Source: Lentisphaera araneosa HTCC2155
GTDB lineage: Bacteria; Verrucomicrobiota; Lentisphaeria; Lentisphaerales; Lentisphaeraceae
Direction of reading: 5' to 3'
Length of the DNA: 64,000 nucleotides
Assembly (NCBI RefSeq): GCF_000170755.1
Contig: NZ_ABCK01000006.1
Coordinates: forward strand, 1-64,000
In this document: positions 25,958-36,700 of the stretch, piece after piece
Numbering within the stretch: the first letter of the stretch is position 1
How the letters are laid out: every line of letters begins with the position of its first letter
Notes under the pieces: model-generated
Databases searched by the model: none
Told to the model about the DNA's origin: nothing
The model's input: the letters and a program-made list of their open reading frames with translations, nothing else
Position numbers and translations under genes: made by a program

Positions 25958-27430
25958 ATGAAATTTAACTTACGTACTCGCTCAATCATGGCACTCAGCG
26001 TGTTTTGCTCTACCCTTTCTTTTGCGACATTCGCAAAGGATTCTGAGAAACCCAACTTCATTATCTTTTATACCGATGATCTAGGCTATGGCGACACGTC
26101 GGTACCCATGATGAAAGATCGTCCTGACTTGACCAAGCCACTTTATAAGACACCACACCTGGAACGCTTAGCTCAAGATGGTATGCGTTTTTCCAATGCG
26201 TATTCACCTGCACCGACTTGTACACCTTCGCGCATTAGTCTGCAGTTTGGTAAGACCACTGCTAAGACAAAAGTGATGAATGTTCACGACGTTATGGCCA
26301 AAAAGAATGGCATAGACCTTAAGAATCACAAGGGCATGGCGGAGTTTGTCAAAGAAGCTGACCCCAATTATGTAACGGCACATTTTGGCAAGGGCATGAC
26401 GATTCGTCGCATGGATGACATTGGTTATGATATTACGGATAATATTGATGATATCAAAGAGGGCAATGGGAATTTTCATGGTGATTGGCTCAGTATAAAA
26501 AATAGGAAGCCCATTCCTGACGATGACCCCAAACGCGTTTTTAGTCTGACCAAGAGCTCGGTGGATTTCATCAATACTCAAGCAAAAGCCAATAAACCGT
26601 TTTTTCTGATGGTATCTCACTATGCGGTTCACGTTAAACATGCGGCTTTGGAAGAAACGATTAAAAAATATCAGATTGGTGATGTGGACTACAAAGACGC
26701 TAGATATGCGGCCTTGATTGAGCATTTGGACGATAGCTTAGGAGCGATGTTAAAAGCACTTGATGACAACGGCATCGCCGATAATACTTACGTGATTTTC
26801 ACTTCAGACAATGGCGGTGGTCACGGTGGCAATCCTAGTTTACAGGGTGGTAAAGCAAAAATGATGGAAGGTGGACTACGTGTTCCCACAGTCGTACGTG
26901 GTCCAGGTATACCTGCCGATTCCCAGTGTGATGTACCGATTGTTCAGTACGACTTCCTCGCGACACTTCACGAACTTTCCGGTAATCCCAATCCACTCCC
27001 TGATGATATCGATGGTGGCAGCTTAGTGGATGTTTTCCGCAATGGTAATGAAGGAAAAGTGGAGCGCAATACACCTTTCCTCGTTTTTCATTACCCCTAT
27101 TACGCAGGTGTGCCCGTTTCGGCCATTCGCATGGGTGACTATAAGTTCATGCGCCAACTCAATACCGGAGAAACGCGCCTACATAATGTGGCGACTGATA
27201 TGGGAGAGGAAAAGAATTTAATCAATAGCATGCCCGAAAAAGCCGCCGAAATGGATAAGCTCCTCAAGGTCTATGTGGCAGAAGTTGGAGCTTGGGATAT
27301 CGACGATGTTTATGCTGAACGTTTAGGTGAACTGAAGAAAAGACTTAAGCCGGACTCATCGGATAATACTAAGGTGAGTTCTCAAATAGAAAGAACAAAA
27401 GCTAACCAAGCGAATAAGAAATGGCTCTAG
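25958..27430 (+). CDS. Formylglycine-dependent sulfatase (family S1)
   Basis: The 490-residue protein begins with a signal peptide (IMALSVFCSTLSFATFAKD). Metal-site strand IIFYTDDLGYGDTS and formylglycine motif CTPSR (about C88) are intact. HFGKG, MVSHYAVHVKHAA and FTSDNGGGHGG complete the active site. It is a shorter paralogue of the enzyme at 12299-14008. GAGG precedes the ATG by 5-6 bp. A second, distantly related sulfatase gene follows 10 bp downstream, so the two probably form an operon acting on one sulfated polysaccharide. Confidence 0.93.
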   Translation: MKFNLRTRSIMALSVFCSTLSFATFAKDSEKPNFIIFYTDDLGYGDTSVPMMKDRPDLTKPLYKTPHLERLAQDGMRFSNAYSPAPTCTPSRISLQFGKTTAKTKVMNVHDVMAKKNGIDLKNHKGMAEFVKEADPNYVTAHFGKGMTIRRMDDIGYDITDNIDDIKEGNGNFHGDWLSIKNRKPIPDDDPKRVFSLTKSSVDFINTQAKANKPFFLMVSHYAVHVKHAALEETIKKYQIGDVDYKDARYAALIEHLDDSLGAMLKALDDNGIADNTYVIFTSDNGGGHGGNPSLQGGKAKMMEGGLRVPTVVRGPGIPADSQCDVPIVQYDFLATLHELSGNPNPLPDDIDGGSLVDVFRNGNEGKVERNTPFLVFHYPYYAGVPVSAIRMGDYKFMRQLNTGETRLHNVATDMGEEKNLINSMPEKAAEMDKLLKVYVAEVGAWDIDDVYAERLGELKKRLKPDSSDNTKVSSQIERTKANQANKKWL

Positions 27431-27440
27431 AGGAAACATT

Positions 27441-29165
27441 ATGAAATTTATCTATTTTTTAATTACTGCACTAATTTTCAATAGTTCTTTTGCGGAAGAT
27501 GCAAAGAAACCCAATGTACTTTTTATCTCCATTGACGACATGAATCACTGGATTAGTGCCATGCGAGAGTATCAGGCTATATATGATTATCCTGCTTATA
27601 AAACACCTAATATTGATCGGCTCTTGGCGCGCGGCATGTTTTTTACCAATGCTCATGTTCCAGGGGGCTCATGTAAACCATCCAGGGTTTCGGTCTTTAC
27701 CGGTGTCGCCGTTTCTAAACATGGGGTGTATCGCAACCCCCATACCTGGCAATTAGCGCCGATGTTTAAAAATCGCGATGATGTGAGCATTATGCAACGC
27801 TTTCGCAAAGAAGGTTATTTTGTAGCTGGTGGTGGCAAAAACTTTCATACCTATCACCCCGATTCATGGGATGAGCACATCCAAACTGAAGAGCGCGATC
27901 CCAAAGGTCGTGAAGCAGACATGGTTTTAAAAAAGCAGTTTCACGAGGCTAATAAGGCATATGAAGTTGAGCGTAAACGCCAAATGAAAGCGCTCACAAT
28001 TAAAGATAAAAGCAAGGCAGATGCCATTAAGTGGGGGCCTTTGGACTGCCCACCAGAGGCCATGCCAGATGCTTTCATGGTAGATTACATCATTCGCAAA
28101 CTCAATGAAAAGCGAGACCAACCCTTTTTCCTCGGCTGTGGTTTTACTAAGCCTCACCTAGCATGGGCGGTGCCACGCAAATACTTCGATATGTATCCTT
28201 TGGATGAAATTCCCACACCAGTTGTTAAAGAAAATGACATCGATGATTTGGGAAAACAGGGTCAAAGTATGGCTGGTGGGCAGACTCATGACTTTATGGT
28301 AAAATCGGGTCTTTGGACAAGCGCTATTCAGGGATACTTGGCTTCTTGTACCTTTGTTGATGATCAAATTGGGCGTTTGCTGGATGCTATTGATGCTTCA
28401 CCTGAGAAAGATAACACCATCATTATGTTGTGGAGTGATCATGGTTGGCACTTTGGTGATAAGGGTCATTGGAAGAAGTTCGCAACTTGGGAAGAAACTA
28501 CCCATATTCCCATGGGGATTATCGCTCCAGGGCTTAGCAAAGCTGGTCAAAAAACTCATCGTCCAGTCAATGCTATCGATCTCTACCCAACTCTTTTAGA
28601 TCTCTGTGGTTTTGAGCCCAACCCTGAATTAGATGGTCACAGTTTGGTGCCTTTACTAAAGAATCCAGATAGGGAATGGGATTATCCATCGCTAACAACT
28701 CACAGTCGTGGGTACAACACTGTAAGAACTGAGAAGTGGCGTTTGATTGAATACCCCAAAGATAATGAAATGGAGCTCTATGATCATAGCAATGACCCCC
28801 TCGAGCACAATAATTTGATCAATAATCCAGAGTACGCCAAGGTAGTTGCTGAGCTTAAAGCAATGATGCCAAAAACAAATGCTCCCGAAATTGTAGAAAT
28901 AGAAAAAACCATTGATAACATCCAAAGAGACCTTCTTGGGAAAAAGATTAGGGGCCCTATTTACACCAAAGCTAGTAAAGCAGGACGTGAGGCAGCGCTA
29001 TCCTCTGAACGCGGTAAAGAGCATGCCGCCGTCAAAAAAGTAATTTTGGATATTATTAGCCAAGCCAAAGCTGATGGGGCTTATGATGAATCCAAAATAA
29101 GGACGGAACTAGTCGGGACAAATAATAATAAAAGGTATTACGAGAAGGCTGGGGATAAGAAGTGA
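27441..29165 (+). CDS. Sulfatase of the iduronate-2-sulfatase-like type
   Basis: The 574-residue protein has signal peptide MKFIYFLITALIFNSSFAED, metal-site VLFISIDDMNHW and formylglycine motif CKPSR (about C78, in VPGGSCKPSRVS). Later motifs are GCGFTKPHLAW, GYLASCTFVDDQIG, LWSDHGWHFGDKGHW and TTHSRGYNTVRTEKWRLI. This C-terminal set is that of iduronate-2-sulfatase-like S1 enzymes, unlike the other three sulfatases here. It is translationally close to the preceding sulfatase (GAGGAAACATT before ATG). The basic C-terminal 60 residues are an extra tail of unknown role. Confidence 0.92.
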   Translation: MKFIYFLITALIFNSSFAEDAKKPNVLFISIDDMNHWISAMREYQAIYDYPAYKTPNIDRLLARGMFFTNAHVPGGSCKPSRVSVFTGVAVSKHGVYRNPHTWQLAPMFKNRDDVSIMQRFRKEGYFVAGGGKNFHTYHPDSWDEHIQTEERDPKGREADMVLKKQFHEANKAYEVERKRQMKALTIKDKSKADAIKWGPLDCPPEAMPDAFMVDYIIRKLNEKRDQPFFLGCGFTKPHLAWAVPRKYFDMYPLDEIPTPVVKENDIDDLGKQGQSMAGGQTHDFMVKSGLWTSAIQGYLASCTFVDDQIGRLLDAIDASPEKDNTIIMLWSDHGWHFGDKGHWKKFATWEETTHIPMGIIAPGLSKAGQKTHRPVNAIDLYPTLLDLCGFEPNPELDGHSLVPLLKNPDREWDYPSLTTHSRGYNTVRTEKWRLIEYPKDNEMELYDHSNDPLEHNNLINNPEYAKVVAELKAMMPKTNAPEIVEIEKTIDNIQRDLLGKKIRGPIYTKASKAGREAALSSERGKEHAAVKKVILDIISQAKADGAYDESKIRTELVGTNNNKRYYEKAGDKK

Positions 29166-29994
29166 ACTTTCTTCGAAAGTAGAGCGCGCTTTGCGCTATG
29201 AGACCGCTACGCTGAAAGACCGCTACGCTATGAGACCGCTACGCTATGAGACCGCTACGCTATGAGACCGCTACGCTATGAGACCGCTACGCTGTAAGAA
29301 CTAAGATTTTTCTGGGAGCGCAGGAGTCCTTCCTGCTTTACAAAAGAGATGAGTAGTTCTGTGAGTATGTAGTCCACGCTTCAGCGTGTGGGAGAATAGA
29401 GTTGTCAGATCGCTTCGCTTGCAGATCGTTCCCTTAGCACACTGCAGATCGGCCTTCGGCCTGCAGTTTTATAAGTTGTGAGAATATGTATGTAGTCCAC
29501 GCTTCAGCGTGTGGGAGAATAAAGAGGTCAGATCGCTTCGCTTCCAGATCGTTCGCTGTGCTCCCTGCGCCTCAGCGCGAAACTTGTATGAAAGCAGATT
29601 CAAAAGTCAATGTTTTTCACTTCCCCAAATCCCCAAATCCACAAATCGCTTATCACTCAGAAAATATTTATCTCGCGCAGAGCCGCTGAGTTCGCAGGGT
29701 AGCTTATTTATAATTCCCACGCAAAGACGCCAAGTCGACTAAGTTTTAGACATAGAAGTTGGGTGCAATGAGCCGAGAGGAGTCTAATCTGTCGGAGATT
29801 TAAGCAGACTCCGAGTTGAGAGAAAGAGCTTATTAGATTTACTTAAAGAAGCACTTTTTTCCCTCTGTGTTCCCTGCGGCTCAGCGCGAAACTTTTATGA
29901 AAGCAGATTCAAAAGTCAATGTTTCTCAAATCCCCAAATCCCCAAATCCTCAAATCCTCAAATCCTCAAATGCTTAAATCCCCAAACAGACGGA
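29166..29994. repeat. Gene-free 0.8-kb stretch of mixed short repeats
   Basis: No gene is credible. Contents in order are the 16-bp tandem array (29196-29291), two copies of GTAGTCCACGCTTCAGCGTG (near 29371 and 29492), and a GATCGGCCTTCGGCC palindrome (about 29447). A direct duplication of about 65 bp follows (29562-29626 and 29871-29935, beginning TCCCTGCG). The octamer-like CCCCAAAT/CCTCAAAT repeats stand at 29625-29650 and 29926-29987. Part of the first 300 bp recurs at 39.1-39.3 kb. Confidence 0.8.
29196..29291. repeat. Six tandem copies of a 16-bp unit
   Basis: The unit CTATGAGACCGCTACG starts at 29196, 29212, 29228, 29244, 29260 and 29276. Only the second copy differs (CTGAAAGACCGCTACG). 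There are no spacers, so this is not a CRISPR array. Confidence 0.95.
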
Positions 29995-32900
29995 TTAAGG
30001 TTTAATCCACTTCCTTTTTTCTTGGTCCCACTTTAAAGTCGACATTATTTCTTCAATTTCTTGGACAGATTTAACTTTTTGTTTGGTTACTTTTTGGAAA
30101 AATCTGAAAAGATATTTTGGAGTTAGAAGAGCATCATTGTCCTTGTCTCTTTTATCTAATAATTTAATTAATAGCTTTAATCCATCTCTGTTACCATGTT
30201 CAAAAGAACTGTACATGACTTGTTTATATATTAAGCAGTGCCTGAAATCGTTTAGGTCAATTTTTGGACATATCTCAAACATCATTTTGTTTAAGAATTT
30301 TTGATACTTTTGATAATCATTCGAGGCACTTTTTAGATGAGCTTTATTGCATAAATAGAGGATTTCACGGGATTTATACTCTAAACGATAACAGAGATCA
30401 TATAAAACTGAATAGTATTGATTGAGTTTATTTTTGATGATAATGGAACAAAGATGGTATTCCATATGGGCTTCTGATTGTATGGCCCAAAAATTGTTTT
30501 CAAAAATTTTTATGGCTTCATTTTTATCAAGTTTAAAGGCCAATGTTGCAAAGCTCTGATTCTTCCTGAATGCATCTAGTATTATGTGTTTGTTTTTCTG
30601 TGACGCCATTTTTTCAATCAGCCATTCTGTGACCTGTTTATTAGCTGAGGGTACAGAATAATTTAAGTAGCGAATAAATTGAGGTAAACTCTGATCAGTA
30701 TGTTTATTGATGAAACGTGTTAAATGATCTTGTATTTTAGTTTTAGTTTTGGTTGTATAAAAAGACCCTTGATTAAATTTGAAAGAATGAACAGTGTTAA
30801 TGATTTCAGTAAAATCTTGTCTAACTTCAGGTGTGAATACATCCAACGCAACAGTGGAAGTAGCGAATCCAAAATTAGTCGTTATGTCAGGCACCTTTAG
30901 TTCTTCCCATGTACAAGTATATGTTCGATTAGGGTTTAATGATTCTATTAGGCTTATTTTTCGTGGTAGATAATCCTTAATTTCCTGAGTGTGAACTTCC
31001 CCATCTATGGTATTGGCCCAACGAGATAATCGCAGTTCTTTGTACATTTGTAAAGCCTTCAACATGTCACCACGATAAAACGCTAAATCAGCTCTTCGTA
31101 TTGCGATAATAAATTGAAGTTCTTCGGTATTGGGTTTCACTTTTTCACAAATGGTCACAAGTTTTTCGACTTCATCCAAGAGTCTATAACGAAAGCACGA
31201 TTCAATAAAAACACGGTTAACAGTGAAAATTTCTCCAGAAGATATCATATAATTGGCAGCTTTTCGGTAAGTTTCTTTTGCATCGTAATTGTAGCGCCAC
31301 ACTTGCATCCACCAGTTGGCTTTTGCTGAAGTAGGGTAGCGACTACTTTTAATGATCTCTTCTGCCGTTTTAAAATCGCCAATGATACACATTATATCTT
31401 TTGCCTGAAAAGGTTTGAAAAGGTGCCTGGACTTATAACAAAGAGATTTAATTTCATCGTTGATTTCGGCATTAGGAAGTATGTCCAAGCAGTATAGAGC
31501 CCTATAAAATCTGTCCAATTGAATATCTGGTATATTCCCTTTTTGTGCTTCGTATTTAAAAACATCAAAAAATTTATATAGATTTTTGGTATGTTTTAAC
31601 TCAGGATTACTCATGGGGATTTCCGGCCAATTCATATTTCCAAATGGGAGCACCTTTATTGCGTCATCGCTGAAATACAACCACCTTGAACTTAGATCAC
31701 TGACTTGCCAGTCGTTTCCTCTAGTTCCAATATGGCCATTTTTAATAATAGGTATAATGCCAGTATAAGTATATGTTGAATAACTATTTCTATCCTGCTT
31801 TACTTGAGAGGAGTACAATTCTTCAAGAGCATCGTTTTTAAGTTTAAAAGCACAAAGCCATTTCCAGTAATTAATACTGCACGTGATTTTATTAGGTACA
31901 TTGAGGCTTTTAAAATGAGCTGAATGTAAGTCATTGAATTGTTGTAAGGCTTCGTGATACTTTTTATTTCTAATTTTTTCAATAGCTAAATTATAAATGT
32001 ACGCATACTGTGTTTCGAGTGAATTATTTTTGAATGGTTTCAAACTTTTTAAAATATCCTGATGTTTGAAAGAAAGAAAACGTATATCATGAAACGAGAA
32101 CTCATTATGTGGGGAGCCAATAAGTCCACCATTATCTTGAATCTGATATTTATGTGTTAATTCCCAAGATGGGAGCTCTTCTTTGGACGCTCGTTTAAGA
32201 ATCTCTTTCCATAGGTGCTCTCTATGATGCATAGTTCTGTAAAAACTCATGAGACGCCATATGTCTTCTGATGAGCCTTCTTTGTTCATAAGCTGTTGGA
32301 TCAGGTATGCCAAGTACTCGTGTTGGTTACCTTTTGTATAGGAAGTGATTTTGGGCTTATTTTGTGAAGGGTTATCATTAAGTTTTTTAATTTGATCTGA
32401 ATCATTTAGGGACTTGAGTTTTTCGATGACTTTACTGAAATCTGAGCTGGTGAATTCAGTGAGTACCTTATTGGATATGGAATCAATGATTGTTAAGCGG
32501 TAGTTCTGCTTGTTATCTAAATTCAACTTAATAGTATAGGCCGAAAGGTAGCTGCTCAATTGGGCAATCTGACTGCCTTTGATGTAGCGCCAATGCTGGA
32601 GGTCTTTTTCCAGGTCCAGTTTTAATAGACTTTGAGGGCTTAAAGTATAGAAGCCTAATTTTTCGATCTCGTTTTGAAGGCTTTGAAGAGCATTGTTAGG
32701 TAGTGATTGACCGTGAACTAGGTAGACGCCTTTGAGCTGGTTCTTATTGAGAAGAGAAGGGGAAGTACTTTCGATTGATTCCGCAATTTTAAGGTAATTA
32801 TATTTTCTAAAAAAGCTGGCTAGCCAGTAATAAGGGATCGTAAAATTGGGGCTGTTGTGAGTGATGTAAATGAGTTCACGTATGCCTTCGGCTTCTCTTT

Positions 32901-33456
32901 GTTCTGTTATTAAGTTGATCGCTTTGTAGAATTTGAATAGAGTAATGGCATCGAGGAATTGTTTTTCGTTTTCAATGGGAATATCAACAGCTTTTTTGTT
33001 TGCGGAAGCAGCAATTTTTTGTCCAATTAGGCGTGCGAAAATTTCGATTTCTACAGCGAGCTGATCTTCGTCTTTAACTTGCTTCTGCTGCTTAGTGAGA
33101 ACCTGACCATTTTTTACATTGGTGACTGAAACTTGGACAAAGAGTCCCTTGTCAGAAACAGGATTCACTTGACCAGTAATAATGAAATCCGCCTGGCTCC
33201 ATTGACCTTTTTTGGTTGAGCTTTTTGTGAAATTTGCGTCAGCTAAATCAACTTCTCCTGTCATGGCAGAGAGTGAATCACGGTTTGCTATTTTTAAGCC
33301 TTGTTCCTCTAGGTAAAAGCTTAGCAGGTCAGATGCCCCAAGTGACCACAGGGAGTCGTTCTCTTGTTGATTTTCGATTATAACCGTTTGTGCAAAGGCT
33401 GTAAATGAAAACATACAGGCAAATAAATAAAGGCATTTTCTATAAACTAAGGTCAT
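29995..33456 (-). CDS. Large exported protein with CsgG/LpoB-like N-terminus and TPR-like body, paralogue 1
   Basis: I chose the ATG at 33454-33456 because its context GAGGGAATG and its signal peptide (MTLVYRKCLYLFACMFSFTA, then FAQ) align with paralogue 2; an in-frame ATG 30 bases upstream is less likely. This gives about 1,153 residues. Residues 20-150 (SLWSLGASDLLSFYLEEQG..ADFIITGQV..GLFVQVSVTNVKNGQV) resemble the nucleotide-binding-like fold of CsgG/LpoB proteins. The rest is helical with TPR-like pairs (YHEALQQFNDLHS; GDMLKALQMYKELRLSRW). It is a tandem paralogue of the gene at 33723, with a 721-bp tract (32240-32960) showing no difference by eye. The function is unknown; a periplasmic or envelope role is inferred. 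Confidence 0.8.
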   Translation of the reverse strand: MTLVYRKCLYLFACMFSFTAFAQTVIIENQQENDSLWSLGASDLLSFYLEEQGLKIANRDSLSAMTGEVDLADANFTKSSTKKGQWSQADFIITGQVNPVSDKGLFVQVSVTNVKNGQVLTKQQKQVKDEDQLAVEIEIFARLIGQKIAASANKKAVDIPIENEKQFLDAITLFKFYKAINLITEQREAEGIRELIYITHNSPNFTIPYYWLASFFRKYNYLKIAESIESTSPSLLNKNQLKGVYLVHGQSLPNNALQSLQNEIEKLGFYTLSPQSLLKLDLEKDLQHWRYIKGSQIAQLSSYLSAYTIKLNLDNKQNYRLTIIDSISNKVLTEFTSSDFSKVIEKLKSLNDSDQIKKLNDNPSQNKPKITSYTKGNQHEYLAYLIQQLMNKEGSSEDIWRLMSFYRTMHHREHLWKEILKRASKEELPSWELTHKYQIQDNGGLIGSPHNEFSFHDIRFLSFKHQDILKSLKPFKNNSLETQYAYIYNLAIEKIRNKKYHEALQQFNDLHSAHFKSLNVPNKITCSINYWKWLCAFKLKNDALEELYSSQVKQDRNSYSTYTYTGIIPIIKNGHIGTRGNDWQVSDLSSRWLYFSDDAIKVLPFGNMNWPEIPMSNPELKHTKNLYKFFDVFKYEAQKGNIPDIQLDRFYRALYCLDILPNAEINDEIKSLCYKSRHLFKPFQAKDIMCIIGDFKTAEEIIKSSRYPTSAKANWWMQVWRYNYDAKETYRKAANYMISSGEIFTVNRVFIESCFRYRLLDEVEKLVTICEKVKPNTEELQFIIAIRRADLAFYRGDMLKALQMYKELRLSRWANTIDGEVHTQEIKDYLPRKISLIESLNPNRTYTCTWEELKVPDITTNFGFATSTVALDVFTPEVRQDFTEIINTVHSFKFNQGSFYTTKTKTKIQDHLTRFINKHTDQSLPQFIRYLNYSVPSANKQVTEWLIEKMASQKNKHIILDAFRKNQSFATLAFKLDKNEAIKIFENNFWAIQSEAHMEYHLCSIIIKNKLNQYYSVLYDLCYRLEYKSREILYLCNKAHLKSASNDYQKYQKFLNKMMFEICPKIDLNDFRHCLIYKQVMYSSFEHGNRDGLKLLIKLLDKRDKDNDALLTPKYLFRFFQKVTKQKVKSVQEIEEIMSTLKWDQEKRKWIKP

Positions 33457-33546
33457 TCCCTCGACTCTCTCAATAATAAATTTCATTCAATATCTTCTGA
33501 GAGTAATTCACAATGACGTACAGAGGTAGATCCAGTATGTAATTTT

Positions 33547-33556
33547 TTTGTAAAAA
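33547..33556 (-). promoter_or_regulatory. Shared upstream element TTTTTACAAA, paralogue 1
   Basis: CTTTTTACAAAAAAATTACA (minus strand) lies 91 bp before the chosen start. The near-identical CTTTTTACAAAAAAGTTACA precedes paralogue 2 at the same distance. GATCTA follows in both. Confidence 0.45.
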
Positions 33557-33660
33557 GCCCTTTTTGTTGAAAAGAAGATATATATACAATCACACCATGC
33601 CGTAGTTTCAGAGAGGACACGAGGTTTATGTCCTCTCAGTGAACTCTGAGATCATTGTGG

Positions 33661-33712
33661 ATTAAATCCCCAAATCCCCAAATCCCCAAATTCTCAAATC
33701 CTCAAATCCCCG
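33661..33712. repeat. Short tandem repeats (CCCCAAAT/CCTCAAAT) between the paralogues
   Basis: Six to seven imperfect 8-bp units run up to the 3' end of the gene at 33723. A matching run stands at the 3' end of the gene at 29995, so the repeat was probably duplicated with the gene. Confidence 0.85.
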
Positions 33713-33722
33713 AACAGATAAA

Positions 33723-36700
33723 TTAAAGTTTAATCCATTTCCTTTTTTCTTGGTTCCACTTTAAGGTCGACATTATTACTTCAATTTCTTGGATAGATTT
33801 AACTTTTTGTTTGGTTACTTTTTGGAAAAATCTGAAAAGATATTTTGGAGGTAGAAGAGCATTGTTACCATTGACGGTTTTGTCTAATAATTGAATTAAT
33901 AATTTTAATCCTTGTTTGTTACCATGTATAAAGGAACTGAACATTATTTCTCTATATATTATACTTTGCCCAGAATGTTTTAAATCAATTTCTGGGCATA
34001 CCTCGGACACCATCTTGTTTAAAAATTTTTGATACTCTTGATAATCGTTAGGAGCACTACTTTTTTGTGCTTTATTGAACAAGTAAACAACATTTGGTGC
34101 AGCAGTATCTAAGCCATAACAGAGATTATATAAATGAGGGTAATACTCCGTAAGATGATTATCGATAATAATGGCATATAAATTAGGGTAAAATGAGATT
34201 CTTGGAAGTGTGGACCAAATATTGTTTTCAAAGATTTTTATAGCTTCTATTCTATCAAGTTTAAAAGCAATCTTTGCAAGATCTTGGTTTTTTCTAAATG
34301 AGTCTAATATAATTTCTTTATTTTCTTGTGAAGCCATTTTTTCAATCAACCATTCAGCTGCCTGTTTATTGAACCTGTGTATAGGATAATCTAAATAGCG
34401 AATAAATTGAGGTAGAACTTGATCCGTGTGTTTATTTACAAAACGCGTTAAATGATCTTGGATTTTTTTTTCGGTCTGATTCTTGGCCCACACACCCTGA
34501 TTGAATTTGAAGGAGCGAATGGTGTTCATTATTTCTGTGAAATCCTTCCGGACTTCTGGGGTAAATACCTCGAAAGCAATAGTTGAAGTAGCGCGTACAA
34601 ATTCAGTTGATATTTTGAATGTTTTAAACTGTTCCCATGAACGAGTGTAAACCCGATTTGGATCTAATGATTCAATGAAGCGTGTTTTTCGTGGTAGGTA
34701 ATCTTTGACTTCCTGATTGTGAATTTCACCGTTTATGGTGTTGGACCATCGTGATAAGCGTAGTTTTTTGTACATTTGTAAAGCCTTCAGCATGTTGCCA
34801 CGATGAAAAGCTAAATTAGCTCTGTGTATGGCAATTGTAGCCTCCATTTCTTCGGAAATAGGTTTAACTTTTTTACATATATCGATAAGTTTTTCGGCTT
34901 CATTAAATAGTCTATAACGAAAGCAAGATTCAATAAGATTACGGTGTACAGTAAAAGTCTCATTAGAAGATATGATATAATTGGCAGCTTTTCGAATGAC
35001 TTCTTTCTTATCGTAATTGTAGCGCCATACTATCATCCACCATTTGGCTTTTACTGAAATCGGATAATTACTATTTTTGATAATATTTTCAGCTGTTTTA
35101 AAATCACCGATGATACACATTATCTTTATCAAATAATCACTCGGCTTAAAAAGGTGCCTGTATTTATAACAAAGAGATTTTATTTTTTCGTTTATTTCGG
35201 CATTGGGCAATGCGTCTAAACCGTACAAAGCATAATAAAAATCACCTAATTTCTCACGAGGTATGTCACCTATTTGTGCTTTATGTTCAAAAACATCAAA
35301 AAATTTATATAGATTTTTGGAATGTTTTAATTCAGCATCAAGAGGTATCTCTGGCCAGTCCATCTTACCAAAAGGAATCATTGTGATAGAGGAGTCTTTG
35401 AAAGCTCGCCAGATACATGTTATATCACATATCTGCCAGGCAATTCCTCTTTGTTTAAAGTGGCCATTTCTAATAAACGGTATAATACCTGTATAAATGT
35501 CCCCTTCTGTTTTTAAGTGAGTCGAATATTGTTCTCGAAGTTTATTGTTTTTAAGCTTGAAAGCACAAAGCCATTTCCAATAATTAATACTATAGGCAAA
35601 TGCGTCAGGTAGGCTTAGCTTTTGAAACTGTACTGAATTTAAGTTGTTTAAGTGTTGTAATGCTTCGTGATATTTTTTATTTCTAATTTGTTCAATAGCC
35701 AAATTATAAGTATACGCATACTGAGCTTGCAATGAACTGTTTTTATAAGATTTTAAACTTCCAAGAATATCCTGATGTTTTAATGAGAAAGTACTAAATT
35801 CGTATATCGAAAATTCGATATCGGGAGAACTAAATAGGCGATCTATGGGAGATCCAATAAGGCCCTCATTATTTTTAATTTGATACTTGTGAGTTAATTT
35901 CCATATTGGAAGTTTTTCTTTGGGAGCTCGGTTTAGAATCTCTGGCCAAAGGTGCTCCCTGAGATGCATGGTTCGATAAAAACTCATGAGACGCCATATG
36001 TCTTCTGATGAGCCTTCTTTGTTCATAAGCTGTTGGATCAGGTATGCCAAGTACTCGTGTTGGTTACCTTTTGTATAGGAAGTGATTTTGGGCTTATTTT
36101 GTGAAGGGTTATCATTAAGTTTTTTAATTTGATCTGAATCATTTAGGGACTTGAGTTTTTCGATGACTTTACTGAAATCTGAGCTGGTGAATTCAGTGAG
36201 TACCTTATTGGATATGGAATCAATGATTGTTAAGCGGTAGTTCTGCTTGTTATCTAAATTCAACTTAATAGTATAGGCCGAAAGGTAGCTGCTCAATTGG
36301 GCAATCTGACTGCCTTTGATGTAGCGCCAATGCTGGAGGTCTTTTTCCAGGTCCAGTTTTAATAGACTTTGAGGGCTTAAAGTATAGAAGCCTAATTTTT
36401 CGATCTCGTTTTGAAGGCTTTGAAGAGCATTGTTAGGTAGTGATTGACCGTGAACTAGGTAGACGCCTTTGAGCTGGTTCTTATTGAGAAGAGAAGGGGA
36501 AGTACTTTCGATTGATTCCGCAATTTTAAGGTAATTATATTTTCTAAAAAAGCTGGCTAGCCAGTAATAAGGGATCGTAAAATTGGGGCTGTTGTGAGTG
36601 ATGTAAATGAGTTCACGTATGCCTTCGGCTTCTCTTTGTTCTGTTATTAAGTTGATCGCTTTGTAGAATTTGAATAGAGTAATGGCATCGAGGAATTTCT

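Noticed and set aside
29196-29291. 16-bp direct repeats as a CRISPR array
   Set aside because: The units are contiguous without spacers, too short for CRISPR repeats, and no cas gene is present.
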